NCBI RefSeq assembly: GCF_020509005.1
Contig: NC_063017.1
Coordinates: 2,728,001 to 2,792,000, forward strand
Source of the DNA: Fulvia fulva
Lineage: Eukaryota; Ascomycota; Dothideomycetes; Mycosphaerellales; Mycosphaerellaceae
Length of the DNA: 64,000 nt
Direction of reading: 5' to 3'
Made by a program: the position numbers and the translations under genes. Below the pieces are notes generated by a model. That model was not told the origin of the DNA, made no database searches, and saw only the letters and a list, made by a program, of their open reading frames with translations. Of the stretch, positions 53,395 through 63,599 are shown one piece after another. Position 1 is the first letter of the stretch, and each line of letters opens with the position of its first letter.

Positions 53395-55111
53395 TCAATG
53401 CTGTTACACCACATGTAAGCTGACTGCACATTTTGGGTCGTGAAACACCGAAAGAGGACACTTACATCGACATCTTCCCAGGCCCTCCCTTTTACGTTGT
53501 TGAGTTCTTCCACTGTCATAACCTTCCCGGTGGTAACTATGTATAGTCAGTGATCCTGTACGAGATCACGAGATGTGTAAGCCACTTACAGTATCCAGCG
53601 TGAATCTTCGCGTCAATCTCGACCCGACTGTCTTCCGGGATCATATCGTCTGGAATAGGTACTCGTTCATGGATCGGGATACCCTGCTCAACGATGGCGT
53701 CGTGCTTCATGTTTGACATACTCATCATGCGATCGATTTTGGTGATACCAAGCCAATGAAGAATGTCTGGCATCAGTGCTTGGAACCGCATATCCTTCAC
53801 GCCTGCAATGTTCTCAGTGCGCTTGAAGTACTCGCTTGCACGATCGGAGCCACGTTTCCTGGCATTGTACACCAGGTACTTGGTCACTTCGCCCAACGCA
53901 CGACCTTCCTTTCGGAAGTAGATGACCACCCCGCTACCACCTCGTTGAGCTTCCTTGACGGCCTCCTCGATACCAAAGATAAGGTAGGGCCGACATGTGC
54001 AGATGTCAGAGCCGAACACGTCTGAGCCATTACACTCGTCATGGACACGTAGCGACAGCTTTGAGTTGGGGTCGCTCATCTTTGCAGGATCACCGAAGCA
54101 GTATACCGTCAGGCCTCCTATTGGTGGTAAGAAGAGCTTGATGTCGTTACGAGTGATGAGCTCAGGGTAGCTGCCTCCAGTGTGTTCGAACAACGAGCGT
54201 CTGAGTGATCCTTCATCAATGCCGAAGCGCTCGGCTACACCTGGCAGATACCACACCGGCTCAACGGCGAACTTTGTGACGTTGAGCTCTCCTGTCTCGT
54301 TGATGCAAATCTTGCCATCTGGTACGAGCCTGCCTTTGCGGACAGATTCTTCGAGCTCCGGGATTTTCATGTGAGCTTTTGTCACGGCGATTGTTGGACG
54401 AATCTCGACATTGTCGTCTTTGATGATATCCTTGAAGAGCCAAGGAGCCAAGTGACCCAACGGATCCATGGCTACGATCTTCTTCGGATCATACCAGGAA
54501 GGGAACGGACCTATGCTTGCTGCTGGCTCTGTGTTTGTGTAGTCGGGCTTATGGTCAGTGTCCATTTGCTTAGAGGCGACTGCCAGAGCGTAGTAGATGC
54601 TGTAAGATCCACCGTGTGCTCCAACCGCGTTTCGCCGCCGGAAAGTGGAAGGGTTACGAGACACGACTACTGGGCCACGTGTCTGGGCATCCTTTGCGCC
54701 CCATTGCATCGGTAGCGGGTCAACGCCTGCTTGGCCTGGATGAGTGGTGAGGATGATCTTCGATGTTGTACTCGTCCTTCGCGGTGGTGGAGATAACGCA
54801 GTGTCTGCTTGACCATTGGTCTCCTTGACGTGGCCGTCGATCGAGCTTATGCTGTCTCGTTGCTGATGATTTTGAGGAGGGATCTTGGGACTATCCGGGC
54901 GTAGTCTTGGACTTGGAAAGGAAGCATCATGGGCAATGCCGTTCGAGGCTTGCTTCACTCCAGCCAGTGCGTTGACGCGGCCATTGATTGACTCCACGGT
55001 CGACCCGAGAGAGCCATACTCTTGCTGAATGCTGGCTTGGCCTTGTTCGAGCTTGTTGAGTTTGGTCAGAATGGTCTGTAGAGTCTCCTCAAGCTTCGTG
55101 CTGTTCGACAT
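53395..55111 (-). CDS. URC1: Urc1-type GTP cyclohydrolase II-like protein (uracil catabolism)
   Basis: Three exons on the minus strand (53590-55111, 53466-53536, 53395-53400) give 532 aa. The final coding exon is only six bases (His, stop), giving the end AWEDVDH. After an N-terminal coiled coil (residues 1-50) and a disordered linker comes a GTP_CH_N-type domain (about 140-310; RNPSTFRRRNAVGAHGGSYS, PSWYDPKKIVAMDPLGH). The GTP cyclohydrolase II domain follows (about 310-510) with the zinc-ligand pattern in DECNGSDVFGSDICTC and RKEGRALGEVTKYLVYNARK. The N-terminal domain separates Urc1/urg1 proteins from the riboflavin enzyme Rib1; Urc1 acts in the uracil degradation pathway described in Lachancea kluyveri. 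RIB1 remains the alternative, less likely. Divergent from ELF1 across 407 bp. Confidence 0.9.
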
Positions 55112-55518
55112 TCTGTGCTGTGTGTGATCTTAAGTGCTTTGCGTTTGTCCTGGGAACTTGTTATCGATGGCCGAATGCAAACAACACGGAAATGTGAAAG
55201 TGGCGGGCAAAGAGATGAACTCGTGATCAGGCAAACAATGCTGAGCGAGAGTAGAGCTACGACAGTATGAGTATGCACGAAGCGACTGCAAGACAAAATA
55301 CGTGGTGTCTGATGGAGAAGATAGCCACAGAGCGGCGAGGTGCGATGCTTATCGTTGCCCGAAGCCTGAAGGATAGGCACGTGGTTGGTGTTGGCGGGTG
55401 ACCAGCCACTAGCGCGACAGTTTCGCGTTGCATCTCGAAAGCAACTGACTGGAGTGAAGTCATCTACTTTGTCTCGAGTAAGGCTCACCACTACCACACC
55501 ACACCACTCTCGAGCGCT
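55112..55518. promoter_or_regulatory. Divergent promoter URC1/ELF1 with three GATA-type sites
   Basis: 407 bp between opposed start codons. Three matches to the fungal GATA-factor site HGATAR occur: CGATAA at 55161-55166 (-), AGATAG at 55319-55324 (+) and CGATAA at 55349-55354 (-). Pyrimidine breakdown supplies nitrogen, so control by AreA-like GATA factors would make sense. About one site is expected by chance, so this is weak evidence. Confidence 0.35.
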
Positions 55519-56090
55519 ATGGTAGGTCACCAAAGCCATGCAGCTGGATCGCATTGTACTAACGAACACCAGGGAAAACGAAAGAAGTCCTCGCGCGGTC
55601 CCGTCAAGAAGCAGGTACGTGTCACATGCCTCGTCGCATTCAAGTAACAATCGCAACTGACAGCTGGCCAGCGCGAAGTCCTTGCGACCAACTTCAAATG
55701 CGTCTTCTGCAACCACGAGACGTCGGTCGGCGTCAAGATCGATAAGAAGGCAGGCGTTGGCAACTTGCACTGCAAGTCATGCCTCCAGAACTTCCAGACA
55801 GGCGTGAACTGTGGGTACAACAAGGCGCAGTGACATAGTGCAAGTACTGACGCATAGTAGACCTCTCCCAGCCTGTTGATGTCTATGCCGACTGGATCGA
55901 TGCCTGCGACGCCGTCGCAAAGGAGACTGCCGGGACCAGCACCGCAGCTCCAGCCTCTGCGCATCGCCAACCACAACAACCACATTCGCGAGCAGGACCA
56001 GCACCAGGCGAGAAATACACTGCTGAAGATGATGGATTCATAGACGATGACGATGCGGATGGAGAGGCAGACCTTGCAGATGAAGATTGA
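55519..56090 (+). CDS. ELF1: Transcription elongation factor 1 (Elf1/ELOF1)
   Basis: Four exons (55519-55521, 55573-55614, 55672-55810, 55861-56090), introns 51, 57 and 50 bp, give 137 aa. The first coding exon is the ATG alone, followed by an intron with a perfect TACTAAC branch site; the protein then reads [10 protein letters not shown]. The zinc finger is complete: [19 protein letters not shown], then CKSC with [21 protein letters not shown], the ELOF1 signature. The end is a low-complexity acidic tail ([15 protein letters not shown]) found in fungal versions. Elf1 rides with RNA polymerase II and helps it through nucleosomes and in transcription-coupled repair. Length is longer than the human protein (83 aa) because of the tail. 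Confidence 0.95.
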
Positions 56091-56900
56091 GGAATGAGGA
56101 ATCCGACCGATTTCGAAGCGCTCGATGAGGACGAAGATACCCCAGAATACTTTGACACGACATGCAGCCAGCTATATCTGCTTGCGTCGCACAGAAGCTT
56201 GCGACATGGGATTGCGCTTCATGGACATGATCGCAGACCATGATACGAGACGGCCTTTAGACGGCAAAGGTGCCGAATTTCCCGAAATAGCAGTACTCGC
56301 GAAAAGACGATCTGCACAGAACTTCGGAGATGGTCGTCGACCCGTCGCATTCTGTGACGTGAGTCGCGTGAGAACGTTGCATCTGCCGCGCGCGTGGCCG
56401 GTCTTCTCGAGCACGCGAATTGCGCAAGTGGTCTGGTGTGTTTGGTCTGCAGCCATCACATGGACATGCCAAGGGCGGCGCATGGTGAACAAAGGCTTGC
56501 ATCAAAGCACGGAATGCAAATGACATACCACAATGAATTCAGCCTTTGCCGGTTTCAACCTCTAGGTGCGCTCACAATCCGCTTTACCCGGTCATTCCCA
56601 ATAGCGCGATTAACCTCTATCGTCATTCTCGAATCCATCCAGACCCATTTATTCCACGATTGCCTCCGCCTGCCACGCGAAAGCAACCATACCCTCGGAC
56701 TTTACAACATCATGTCTGACCAACTCACTTCCATTCACTCGTCGACACACGATGAACCCGCGCGTTGTAGGCTAGATGCAAAGCACATACTTTCGCAACT
56801 TGCCGTCGCTACCACATCAACACACCTGCCGCGATTGGGTTCCTCGACGACATCAATCACTTCTTGGAGCACACATTGATGATATTGGAATACCATCACC
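56091..56900. other. Intergenic region with a possible upstream ORF
   Basis: About 0.8 kb between ELF1 and the next gene. A 55-codon ORF with a good start (MSDQLTSIHSSTHD, from 56,714) ends about 20 bp before the next gene's ATG in another frame and could be an upstream ORF. I see no other gene. Confidence 0.45.
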
Positions 56901-57941
56901 ATGGGTGCACAACGCACATGTGGGCGACCTTCGCTCGAGGAACACTTTACGGCGTACATGAAGACGAAGCATGCAGCACAACACATTGAGCACACATCTG
57001 AACAGAAACCTGTTGACACCGCATCACCAATACCTACCAAGACAACACGCGATCCCATCTCACATCACTCGACACATTGCAAGCCGATCGACTCAGCAAT
57101 AGGCTCACCAGAAGCACCAGCATCGACCAAATCCACCGACTCAGACTCTCAAACTCACCCCGGCGCAAGACCCTCCACAGACTCATCTTTCAAAGCCCCA
57201 ACACCGCTCCGCAACTACCGCGAAGAGCCCAAGCTCTGGGAAGATTGGTCCCACGAAGGCGGCAAAGCAGGCAAAGCAATCGCAGACTGGAAGGAGAAAT
57301 TCGTCCCTCTCATCCACGACGTGACCAAGGCCATGACCATCCAGGAACGAACCGAATTCTTCGACCAGCTGACCGAGGACGATGAGGACCGATACCTCCA
57401 GCCCTTGGCGTGTTACTACACCGTCTACCCCGACCACATCCCAGACCGCGACCTCAACGAGAAGCAGGTGAAGAAGATAGAAGACGGAACGAACGACCTC
57501 CCACCGCGCATAGCAGCAGCCCAGAAACGGGTCTTTGCCCGCCACTTCGATGGGGAATGGAACTGGGACCCCGAGCGTCCCATCATCACTCTCGAGCCAG
57601 ATCTCGGTCCCAGGGACGAAGCGTCCCCAGATGAAGAATTGGGAATTTGCCAGCACTGCATCTCCCAGACTCGAAAGGGTAAAGCCATGAAGATCGTCAA
57701 ACCGGTCATGATTCCCGTCCGAGCTATCCAAAGGAAACTTTCAAAGAGCGTTAGAGTTGAAAGTCAGGCTGGCAGCTCGGTGGCGTCACGGGAGACATCA
57801 GACGATGAAGAGTCTAGCGAAACCTCCTCCGGCTCGAAACATTCGAAGCCGAGAGATGTGACGGAGACGGGGGTGGGGAGGCGGAGACCTATGAGTGTGC
57901 CGCGTAGAAGGAGAGGGAAAGAATCGGGGGCGGATAGGTGA
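56901..57941 (+). CDS. Conserved-looking protein of unknown function with acidic/basic C-terminus
   Basis: 346-aa single-exon ORF starting in a favourable context (CATCACCATGGGT). Residues 1-110 are disordered (Ser/Thr/Pro). Residues about 110-245 look folded: LWEDWSHEGGKAGKAIADWK, FVPLIHDVTKAMTIQERTEF, RYLQPLACYYTVYPDHIPDR and PRIAAAQKRVFARHFDGEWN. The C-terminal 100 residues carry CQHC, a basic helix VMIPVRAIQRKLSK, a Ser/Glu run and a final RRRRGKE cluster suggesting nuclear entry. I do not know the family. No transmembrane segment is visible. Confidence 0.75.
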   Translation: MGAQRTCGRPSLEEHFTAYMKTKHAAQHIEHTSEQKPVDTASPIPTKTTRDPISHHSTHCKPIDSAIGSPEAPASTKSTDSDSQTHPGARPSTDSSFKAPTPLRNYREEPKLWEDWSHEGGKAGKAIADWKEKFVPLIHDVTKAMTIQERTEFFDQLTEDDEDRYLQPLACYYTVYPDHIPDRDLNEKQVKKIEDGTNDLPPRIAAAQKRVFARHFDGEWNWDPERPIITLEPDLGPRDEASPDEELGICQHCISQTRKGKAMKIVKPVMIPVRAIQRKLSKSVRVESQAGSSVASRETSDDEESSETSSGSKHSKPRDVTETGVGRRRPMSVPRRRRGKESGADR

Positions 57942-58795
57942 GGTGCAGTAGTCACATAGAGAGCTACTGGCATTGGCATTGACTGCGTCCATAGACGTGA
58001 TGATAGAAACTTGGCGTTTGCTTTTGGAGATACCCGGCGAGCTAGGATTATGCGTCAAGCATCGCATTGCATTGTATAGCGAAACTTCTATTGCAATAAA
58101 GATCATGTATCATTTTCGATCGTACGTGTACAGCAATGACCGTAGTCTGTCCCGTCCCCAAGCTGGAATATTATCGTTGCTCCTGAATGCCAGCTACATC
58201 GCCCAGTGCCTCCTCGTTTGCGACAACTAATTGTGATCCGGGAGCCTCTTCTAGAGGACGCAATAAACTCCACTCGTCGAACCGTTGAGGCTGAGCCGGA
58301 CGCACTGCCGCCCTCAGAGGGTGCTGCTGCAGTCGAGGCGGAGACATTGACTTCCTCAAGAAGAGGCTCCGAATCGTCCGCCGTCGGGCCCCAACCCCCC
58401 GGGCATAAAGATATTCCGCTCACGCGAACTGCGCCATGCACCACTTCTGCCTGCGCCTTCAGGGCGGACTTTGCGCCAGAGAGGGCTCCAAGCTACGTAT
58501 CCGTAAATGTCCATTGTGTGATCTTGGCCGGCGTTGTATCGTTGGTGTCGACAGGTATTCGTCCTCTTGCGCGGCGGTATGATTGTCAGACTTCCATCGC
58601 TTCGTATAAGATATGTTGTTATGTTGCCATGGCCCGAGCACGCTTTTCCTCCACGGCATCTCGCACGCTGCTGAGCCGGCAAGTGTTAGCAATTGTTCCT
58701 CGCGACGATCGTGCGTCGCCGCTTACCTTGTCATACTATTTCCTCACGTATCCGCAAAGCTGTTGAAAGCCGGTCTGGCCATGCTCGTGGGAGTT
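57942..58795. other. Convergent intergenic region, no gene seen
   Basis: 0.85 kb between the 3' ends of the unknown gene (+) and RHB1 (-). A 186-codon ORF at 58,206-58,766 (+) and a 113-codon ORF on the other strand overlap each other and look random. Should contain both 3' UTRs. Confidence 0.5.
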
Positions 58796-59572
58796 CTACA
58801 TCACGTTGCACTTGCTGTTTCCTTCTTTTGGCTGGCCTGCTTCTTGTGCCTTCTCGATCTCGCCGATCATGCCCTCGAAGGCTTTGCCGACGTTCTCGTT
58901 GTAGCGTGCACTGGCCTCGACAAACCCGCAGCCCAGCTCTTCGGCGAGACGCTTACCATCGGCGGTCTGGACTTGTCGTTGTTCGGGGCGGAGGTCGGAC
59001 TTGTTCGCTACGATCTGGACGGGCACGGTGTCGGCACCCTGTTCGAGGTAGGTGGGTCAGACATTGGTTTGAGGAGATGGATGAATCGTGCTTACCAGGT
59101 GGTTGAGGATCTTCTCGCGAATGATTCTGACCATTTCAAAGCTCTGCTTGGAAGCGACCGAGTAGACGATCATGTAGCCGTGGATGCCAATGAAGTGCTT
59201 GCTGTTGAGTATCGTGTACTCATCTTGACCTGCGGTGTCGATGATCTCCACGGCGAAGTCCTGGTTCCGGTAGCGAATGACTTTGCTGAACGTGTTCTCA
59301 ATGGTCGGGTAGTACGAGTCGACAAAGTGCCCGTCGACATACTGAACGGTGAGGGAACTCTTGCCTGGTTACCGCAGGTTTTGTCAGCTTTCACGTTTGC
59401 AGGCGGTATGCATTGCCTTGTTTGCCACGTTCGCCTGCGAGTGGCGTTCATGCGCGTGGGTGTAGGGACATGCGTGCAGCGTGGGAAGTGGGATGTGCTG
59501 CTATGCGATGGACGTACCGACAGATCGACTGCCGACAATGGCCATCTTGCGCTGCTTCTGCTGGGGCGGCAT
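58796..59572 (-). CDS. RHB1: Rheb-type small GTPase (Rhb1)
   Basis: Three exons on the minus strand (59518-59572, 59096-59364, 58796-59038), introns of 153 and 57 bp, give 188 aa. G1 is GSRSVGKSS with the Arg and Ser typical of Rheb in place of the Ras Gly12/Gly13. The effector region is YYPTIENTF, G3 is DTAGQDEY, G4 is NKSD and G5 is EASAR. The C-terminus is a CaaX box CNVM, predicting farnesylation and membrane anchoring. The block HFIGIHGYMIVYSVAS is diagnostic for Rheb. Rheb activates TORC1 in many fungi and is under the TSC complex; in others it controls arginine uptake. The 326-codon plus-strand ORF over this gene is a shadow. Confidence 0.95.
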
Positions 59573-60479
59573 ATTGGTGAGCTGCCGGAGTGAGAGTGCG
59601 GGTGTATGAGAGCGATCGCTGGTCCTTTGTGAAATGCGATCTTGCAAGATCAGATGTAGGTAATAGCTTCCTCTAGTACTCGGCCCGCCGCCTGCAAAGG
59701 GTGATAAGACGATGATGGGCTGCGATCATTCGCTGGCTGCTCTGCGACCATGTATCAATGCTTCTGCTTCTGCTCGTGATGCTGGTCGCGCATGTGTTCA
59801 CTGCAAAAGTTGAAACGGAGATGATGCTGCCACGCGAACTCTGGTACCTGCAAGGAAGATGATGATACTTAGGAGAGTGGTAGGAGGTAGGTCGGCACGG
59901 CAGGCGCGTCGGGCAGCAAGGTCTCTCCTGTCTCGCACATGAACGCAACCATCATGCTGCGGTCAAGCGGCGGAGGATTTTCGCGTCGAGAAAGAGATTC
60001 GACGATGAGCAGGGATCGAGGCCATATACAGGCATTGCCATTCGCTAGCCGCCGTCGCTTAACATGCATCATGACTTCGAGAAGAACCATCGAACCCGCG
60101 GGCGGCAGCTAACTACTCACGCCTGACGTACAGTACCGACAGCGCGTCGTGGCCGATGCTCTCCGTTCTGCGTGTCTTCCATGTCAACTCTTCCGTGTCG
60201 GGACCGCGTGTGATATGCTGCGCGACGCATGCGACTCGCCGACCAACTACCAGGCGGCACTCGTCGGCAAGGAGGACAGCCTGCGCAGTCATGGGCAAAA
60301 GGATATGCTGTACAACGCGACACAACATGAGCCCTACCGGCTAAAGAAGGGTGAAGATATCAGGATCGTGTAACGAGCATGTGCTCCGAAAGGGATGCAC
60401 ACATCGTTTTGTGATAGGTCTATGGGAACACTGCAGTCTTGGGGCATCTCTTGTAGCATGCTAATCTCATCAACGCCCG
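59573..60479. other. Intergenic: RHB1 promoter and WAPL 3' side, no gene seen
   Basis: 0.9 kb with short overlapping ORFs only (up to 91 codons), none recognisable. RHB1 starts at its left edge and WAPL ends at its right edge, both reading leftward. Confidence 0.5.
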
Positions 60480-63400
60480 TCACGCGTCTGCCTCTGCTTT
60501 GAGCTTCAGTAGCACAGCCTTCAGCTTCTCCGTGAAGGCACTCCATACGCTCATTCCTTCCTCGCCCTCAAAATTGAGCGTGTCAACTTTCTGGTGATGG
60601 GCCACAAACTCCGTCAATGCATCCACCAATGCGTCAAGCCTGCCGTGCGGTAGCTTGGCACTTATGATCGCCTTAGCCTCCTTGTTGGTGCAGAAATTGG
60701 CCAGGACTACGGCAAGGTACCCATATGCCACGTTGTTTACACTCTGTTCCACCGTCTCGGCCTCCAGCAGCACCTTTTGGCCGTGCAGGAAGACGTCCAC
60801 CAAAGCCGCCAACAGTGGCGAAACATCTCCCGTCGCCGCGTGTCTTCGAGCACTTTCGCTGTGCTCTGTCAAGTTGATCAGCACGCCCATCGAAAGCACA
60901 AGCAAGTCCAAGTCAATGGTTCGCTGCTCTTCAGATGATGCCGCGTCCAATCGGGGAAAGCCTTCATCGATGGTACGCAGCAGGCACCGCACTGTTGGCT
61001 GCTTTGACAAAGACTTGCAGTTGCGCACATTGTCGTTCGTCAGATTCAGGCAAAGCCGCAGAGTCAAGAAATGGACGTGTTGAGCACTGTCGGGCCCAAG
61101 CTGTGCTGAGACCAGCAGCGTTCTGATGCGCTCCAGGATGTCGGATGGCCATGCCAGCGCCAGCGCCGTGGTAGAGAGGCTCTCCAGGGTCGAGACAGCA
61201 ACGACCACCTCAGCCAGCGCGTTTGCGTCCGGCAGTACCTCGATTTCCTGGTCATTCGGCAGGAGTGCTCGAATGTCGTCCACAGAAATCAGCTCTGACC
61301 TGTCGCCTGTGCGTCGCAGTAGACGGACGAGTTGATCATGGGCTTTGAGAGCAAGTGTGCGCGGACTCAAAGTGCTGGGCTGGTGACCGCCCCATATTGC
61401 ATCGCTCGTTGCAATCGTTGAGACAAAGTCAGTATATGTGGCCTGCGCGGACCTTGACATGTTGTTTTGCCTGTCTCGTGTGGCCTTCTGTATATTTGTG
61501 CGCATGGCAAGAAAGCGGCCCAGCCAGGACAGCAAGCCGGCCGACTTCATAGTTTCGACCACATGATCAGGCGGCTCGTTGATCATTATTGCAACAAATG
61601 CTGCGCTCAGTGCGAAGTCAGTGACGAGATCGGGCGCAGCATCACATTCTGCGAGCAGTTGGCGCTCAAAACTCTGCCTGACAAACTTCTCCGTGAAGTG
61701 CTTCTCGAAAAGCTTACGGGCCAGCTCGACCATTGCACTCCGTCTTCGGCTTCGTGCAGACGCCTGGTGATTAGAAATGTCATCCAACAGACCAGCAGTA
61801 TCATCCATAAACCGTTGATTCGTGCCCGTGGCGCGGAGCTCGTGTACAGTACGCAGACGACCAGCGGCCGCTTCATCGTCGCTCTCATCCATGTCAAACT
61901 CAGACTTCTGGGACTGCCTGTTGGATCTCTCAGTAGGTCGCCGTGACAGCGCAGCCTTGTCAGGCGATTGCGCAGGAAGATCGAGCATCAAGCTGGCCTC
62001 CAGACTATCTTCTGGCAGATAAGACCGTACTCGTGCATACGTAATCTTGTTGGCACCTTGGCTTTGGCTCTGCGATTGTTGAGACGCTGCCACTGGCTCG
62101 TCATCTGGCTCATCTGCCCCGCTATCCGCCATGTCAACATCGTCAGTACTTGTGTCTTCATCTTTCTCGTCTGACGATTCGTTCTCCGAACTAGGCGCTG
62201 AAGCTTTAAGTAGATCGACGAGTCGAGTGCGCCTGTGTCCGACGTCTGAGCTGGATTTTGTCAAGGTGCGCGTGCTTGTGATTGGAGTCGTAGTCTTCTT
62301 GGCTCGCACAGTATGTAATCGCAAGTCCTCCATGGGAAGTGCACTTGGCGAGGGTGCCGCGTTCTCATTGGACAACAAATTTGTCCACAGCCGTACTTGC
62401 TTTGGTGTCATGCTGCCACTCGCTTTCATCATGGTGTCCGGTGTAGAGGCTTTGCTTGAGCTCGTTGCCTTCTTCGGGGTCGTAGGCCGGCTGGTGGCCA
62501 CCGAAGGAGAGCGGCTGGAGGAGGTTCCGCTAGTTTCGCTGTCTGGCGGAAGCATGTTACTGAGACGTGCCGGCGCAGATGTCATTTTGTGAGGAGATGA
62601 TCGCGCGTATGCGACCAATTTACCACGGCGATCTTTGCGCTTGATAGCGGAGCTGCTGATAGGACTTGGTCTGGCACGAGCAGCCTCATCTTCGCTAGAG
62701 TCTAGCAGGTCGAAGACAATCTGTCCTGGTTTCCGGGTTATTGAAGTCTCGCACGATGGCGTTGGGTCTATCTCAGCCATATCCGTATCCTCGTTCGTAG
62801 GCGCATCAGGTTCAGTAGGACGTAGTCTCTTGCGTGGAATGTTACTGGAGTCGCCGGTGTCATTTCCTGGCCTTTTGTAGCTTTCTACTGCAAGCTGAGG
62901 TGCGACTTCGCCACTATTGAGCAGCTTCTTGGCTTGGAGCTTCGCGGCAGCCCCTTGTGCAATAGGACTGGATACTCTCCCCGGGCCCGGAGCAGCGTCT
63001 TTAGGTATGGTATGCTTTAGTCGCGCTGGCAGGTCGACGTCTTTTGCCCGCTTCTCTTCCTCTTGCTGTAACGCCTTTGCGATCTCTGCCTGCAGCTGTG
63101 CATCAGGTGACGCCTGGTCAATCTTCCTCCGTCGTGTGGTTGAAGCATCATCTTGCCCAGTGGCTTGTTCTTTGCGCTTCTCCCATGGTGCTAGCTCTGC
63201 CTCCTGTTCTGGAGCCGCACTGATCAGCTTGCGTTTGACGAGATGCTCCGGCGGTGATAATCGCATGACATAAGTCTCAGCCTCGTCATCTGAGGAAGGT
63301 ACATCGAAAGCGTCCTGCTTCTTCGCTCGTTGCTTCGCAGGCTCGGGTGTAGGCGGCGCTGAACCCTGTTTCCGTACTGGCCAGCTCTCTGTTACTGTCG

Positions 63401-63554
63401 TGGTCCGCGAAGTGGCAGATTTCTTGACCGGCGTCTCATCCTCACTCAAGCCACCGAAGGAGTCCACGTTCCAGGCATTGGTGTTTCGGGAAGCCTTGCC
63501 ATAGGTTGCTGGCTTACGACGACGCGCTGATGGAAGTGGAGACACCGTCGCCAT
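60480..63554 (-). CDS. WPL1: Wapl-domain cohesin release factor (Wapl/Rad61-like)
   Basis: Single-exon ORF; with the start at 63554 (MATVSPLPSARRRKPATYGK) it is 1,024 aa. An in-frame ATG 15 codons upstream (63599) is possible, but the second start has the better context and matches the basic YGK start of fungal Wapl. Residues 1-540 are disordered, Ser-rich and acidic, with Lys/Arg clusters (KRKDRRGK). The Wapl domain begins near residue 560 with TVHELRATGTNQRFMDD and continues as helical repeats: FALSAAFVAIMINEPPDHVV, RLCLNLTNDN, VLINLTEHSESAR, and VVLANFCTNKEA near the end. Wapl with Pds5 opens the cohesin ring and releases it from chromosomes, which controls loop size and cohesion. Fungal proteins of about 900-1,100 aa are usual, longer than yeast Rad61. 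Confidence 0.93.
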   Translation of the reverse strand: MATVSPLPSARRRKPATYGKASRNTNAWNVDSFGGLSEDETPVKKSATSRTTTVTESWPVRKQGSAPPTPEPAKQRAKKQDAFDVPSSDDEAETYVMRLSPPEHLVKRKLISAAPEQEAELAPWEKRKEQATGQDDASTTRRRKIDQASPDAQLQAEIAKALQQEEEKRAKDVDLPARLKHTIPKDAAPGPGRVSSPIAQGAAAKLQAKKLLNSGEVAPQLAVESYKRPGNDTGDSSNIPRKRLRPTEPDAPTNEDTDMAEIDPTPSCETSITRKPGQIVFDLLDSSEDEAARARPSPISSSAIKRKDRRGKLVAYARSSPHKMTSAPARLSNMLPPDSETSGTSSSRSPSVATSRPTTPKKATSSSKASTPDTMMKASGSMTPKQVRLWTNLLSNENAAPSPSALPMEDLRLHTVRAKKTTTPITSTRTLTKSSSDVGHRRTRLVDLLKASAPSSENESSDEKDEDTSTDDVDMADSGADEPDDEPVAASQQSQSQSQGANKITYARVRSYLPEDSLEASLMLDLPAQSPDKAALSRRPTERSNRQSQKSEFDMDESDDEAAAGRLRTVHELRATGTNQRFMDDTAGLLDDISNHQASARSRRRSAMVELARKLFEKHFTEKFVRQSFERQLLAECDAAPDLVTDFALSAAFVAIMINEPPDHVVETMKSAGLLSWLGRFLAMRTNIQKATRDRQNNMSRSAQATYTDFVSTIATSDAIWGGHQPSTLSPRTLALKAHDQLVRLLRRTGDRSELISVDDIRALLPNDQEIEVLPDANALAEVVVAVSTLESLSTTALALAWPSDILERIRTLLVSAQLGPDSAQHVHFLTLRLCLNLTNDNVRNCKSLSKQPTVRCLLRTIDEGFPRLDAASSEEQRTIDLDLLVLSMGVLINLTEHSESARRHAATGDVSPLLAALVDVFLHGQKVLLEAETVEQSVNNVAYGYLAVVLANFCTNKEAKAIISAKLPHGRLDALVDALTEFVAHHQKVDTLNFEGEEGMSVWSAFTEKLKAVLLKLKAEADA

Positions 63555-63599
63555 GGTCGTCTTATCATCGGTCGCATGAGGAATGTTATCCCGTCGCAA

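Noticed and set aside
58613..59593. 326-codon plus-strand ORF
   Set aside because: Covers the Rheb gene on the opposite strand, including its introns. Rheb G-boxes and the CaaX end are clear on the minus strand.
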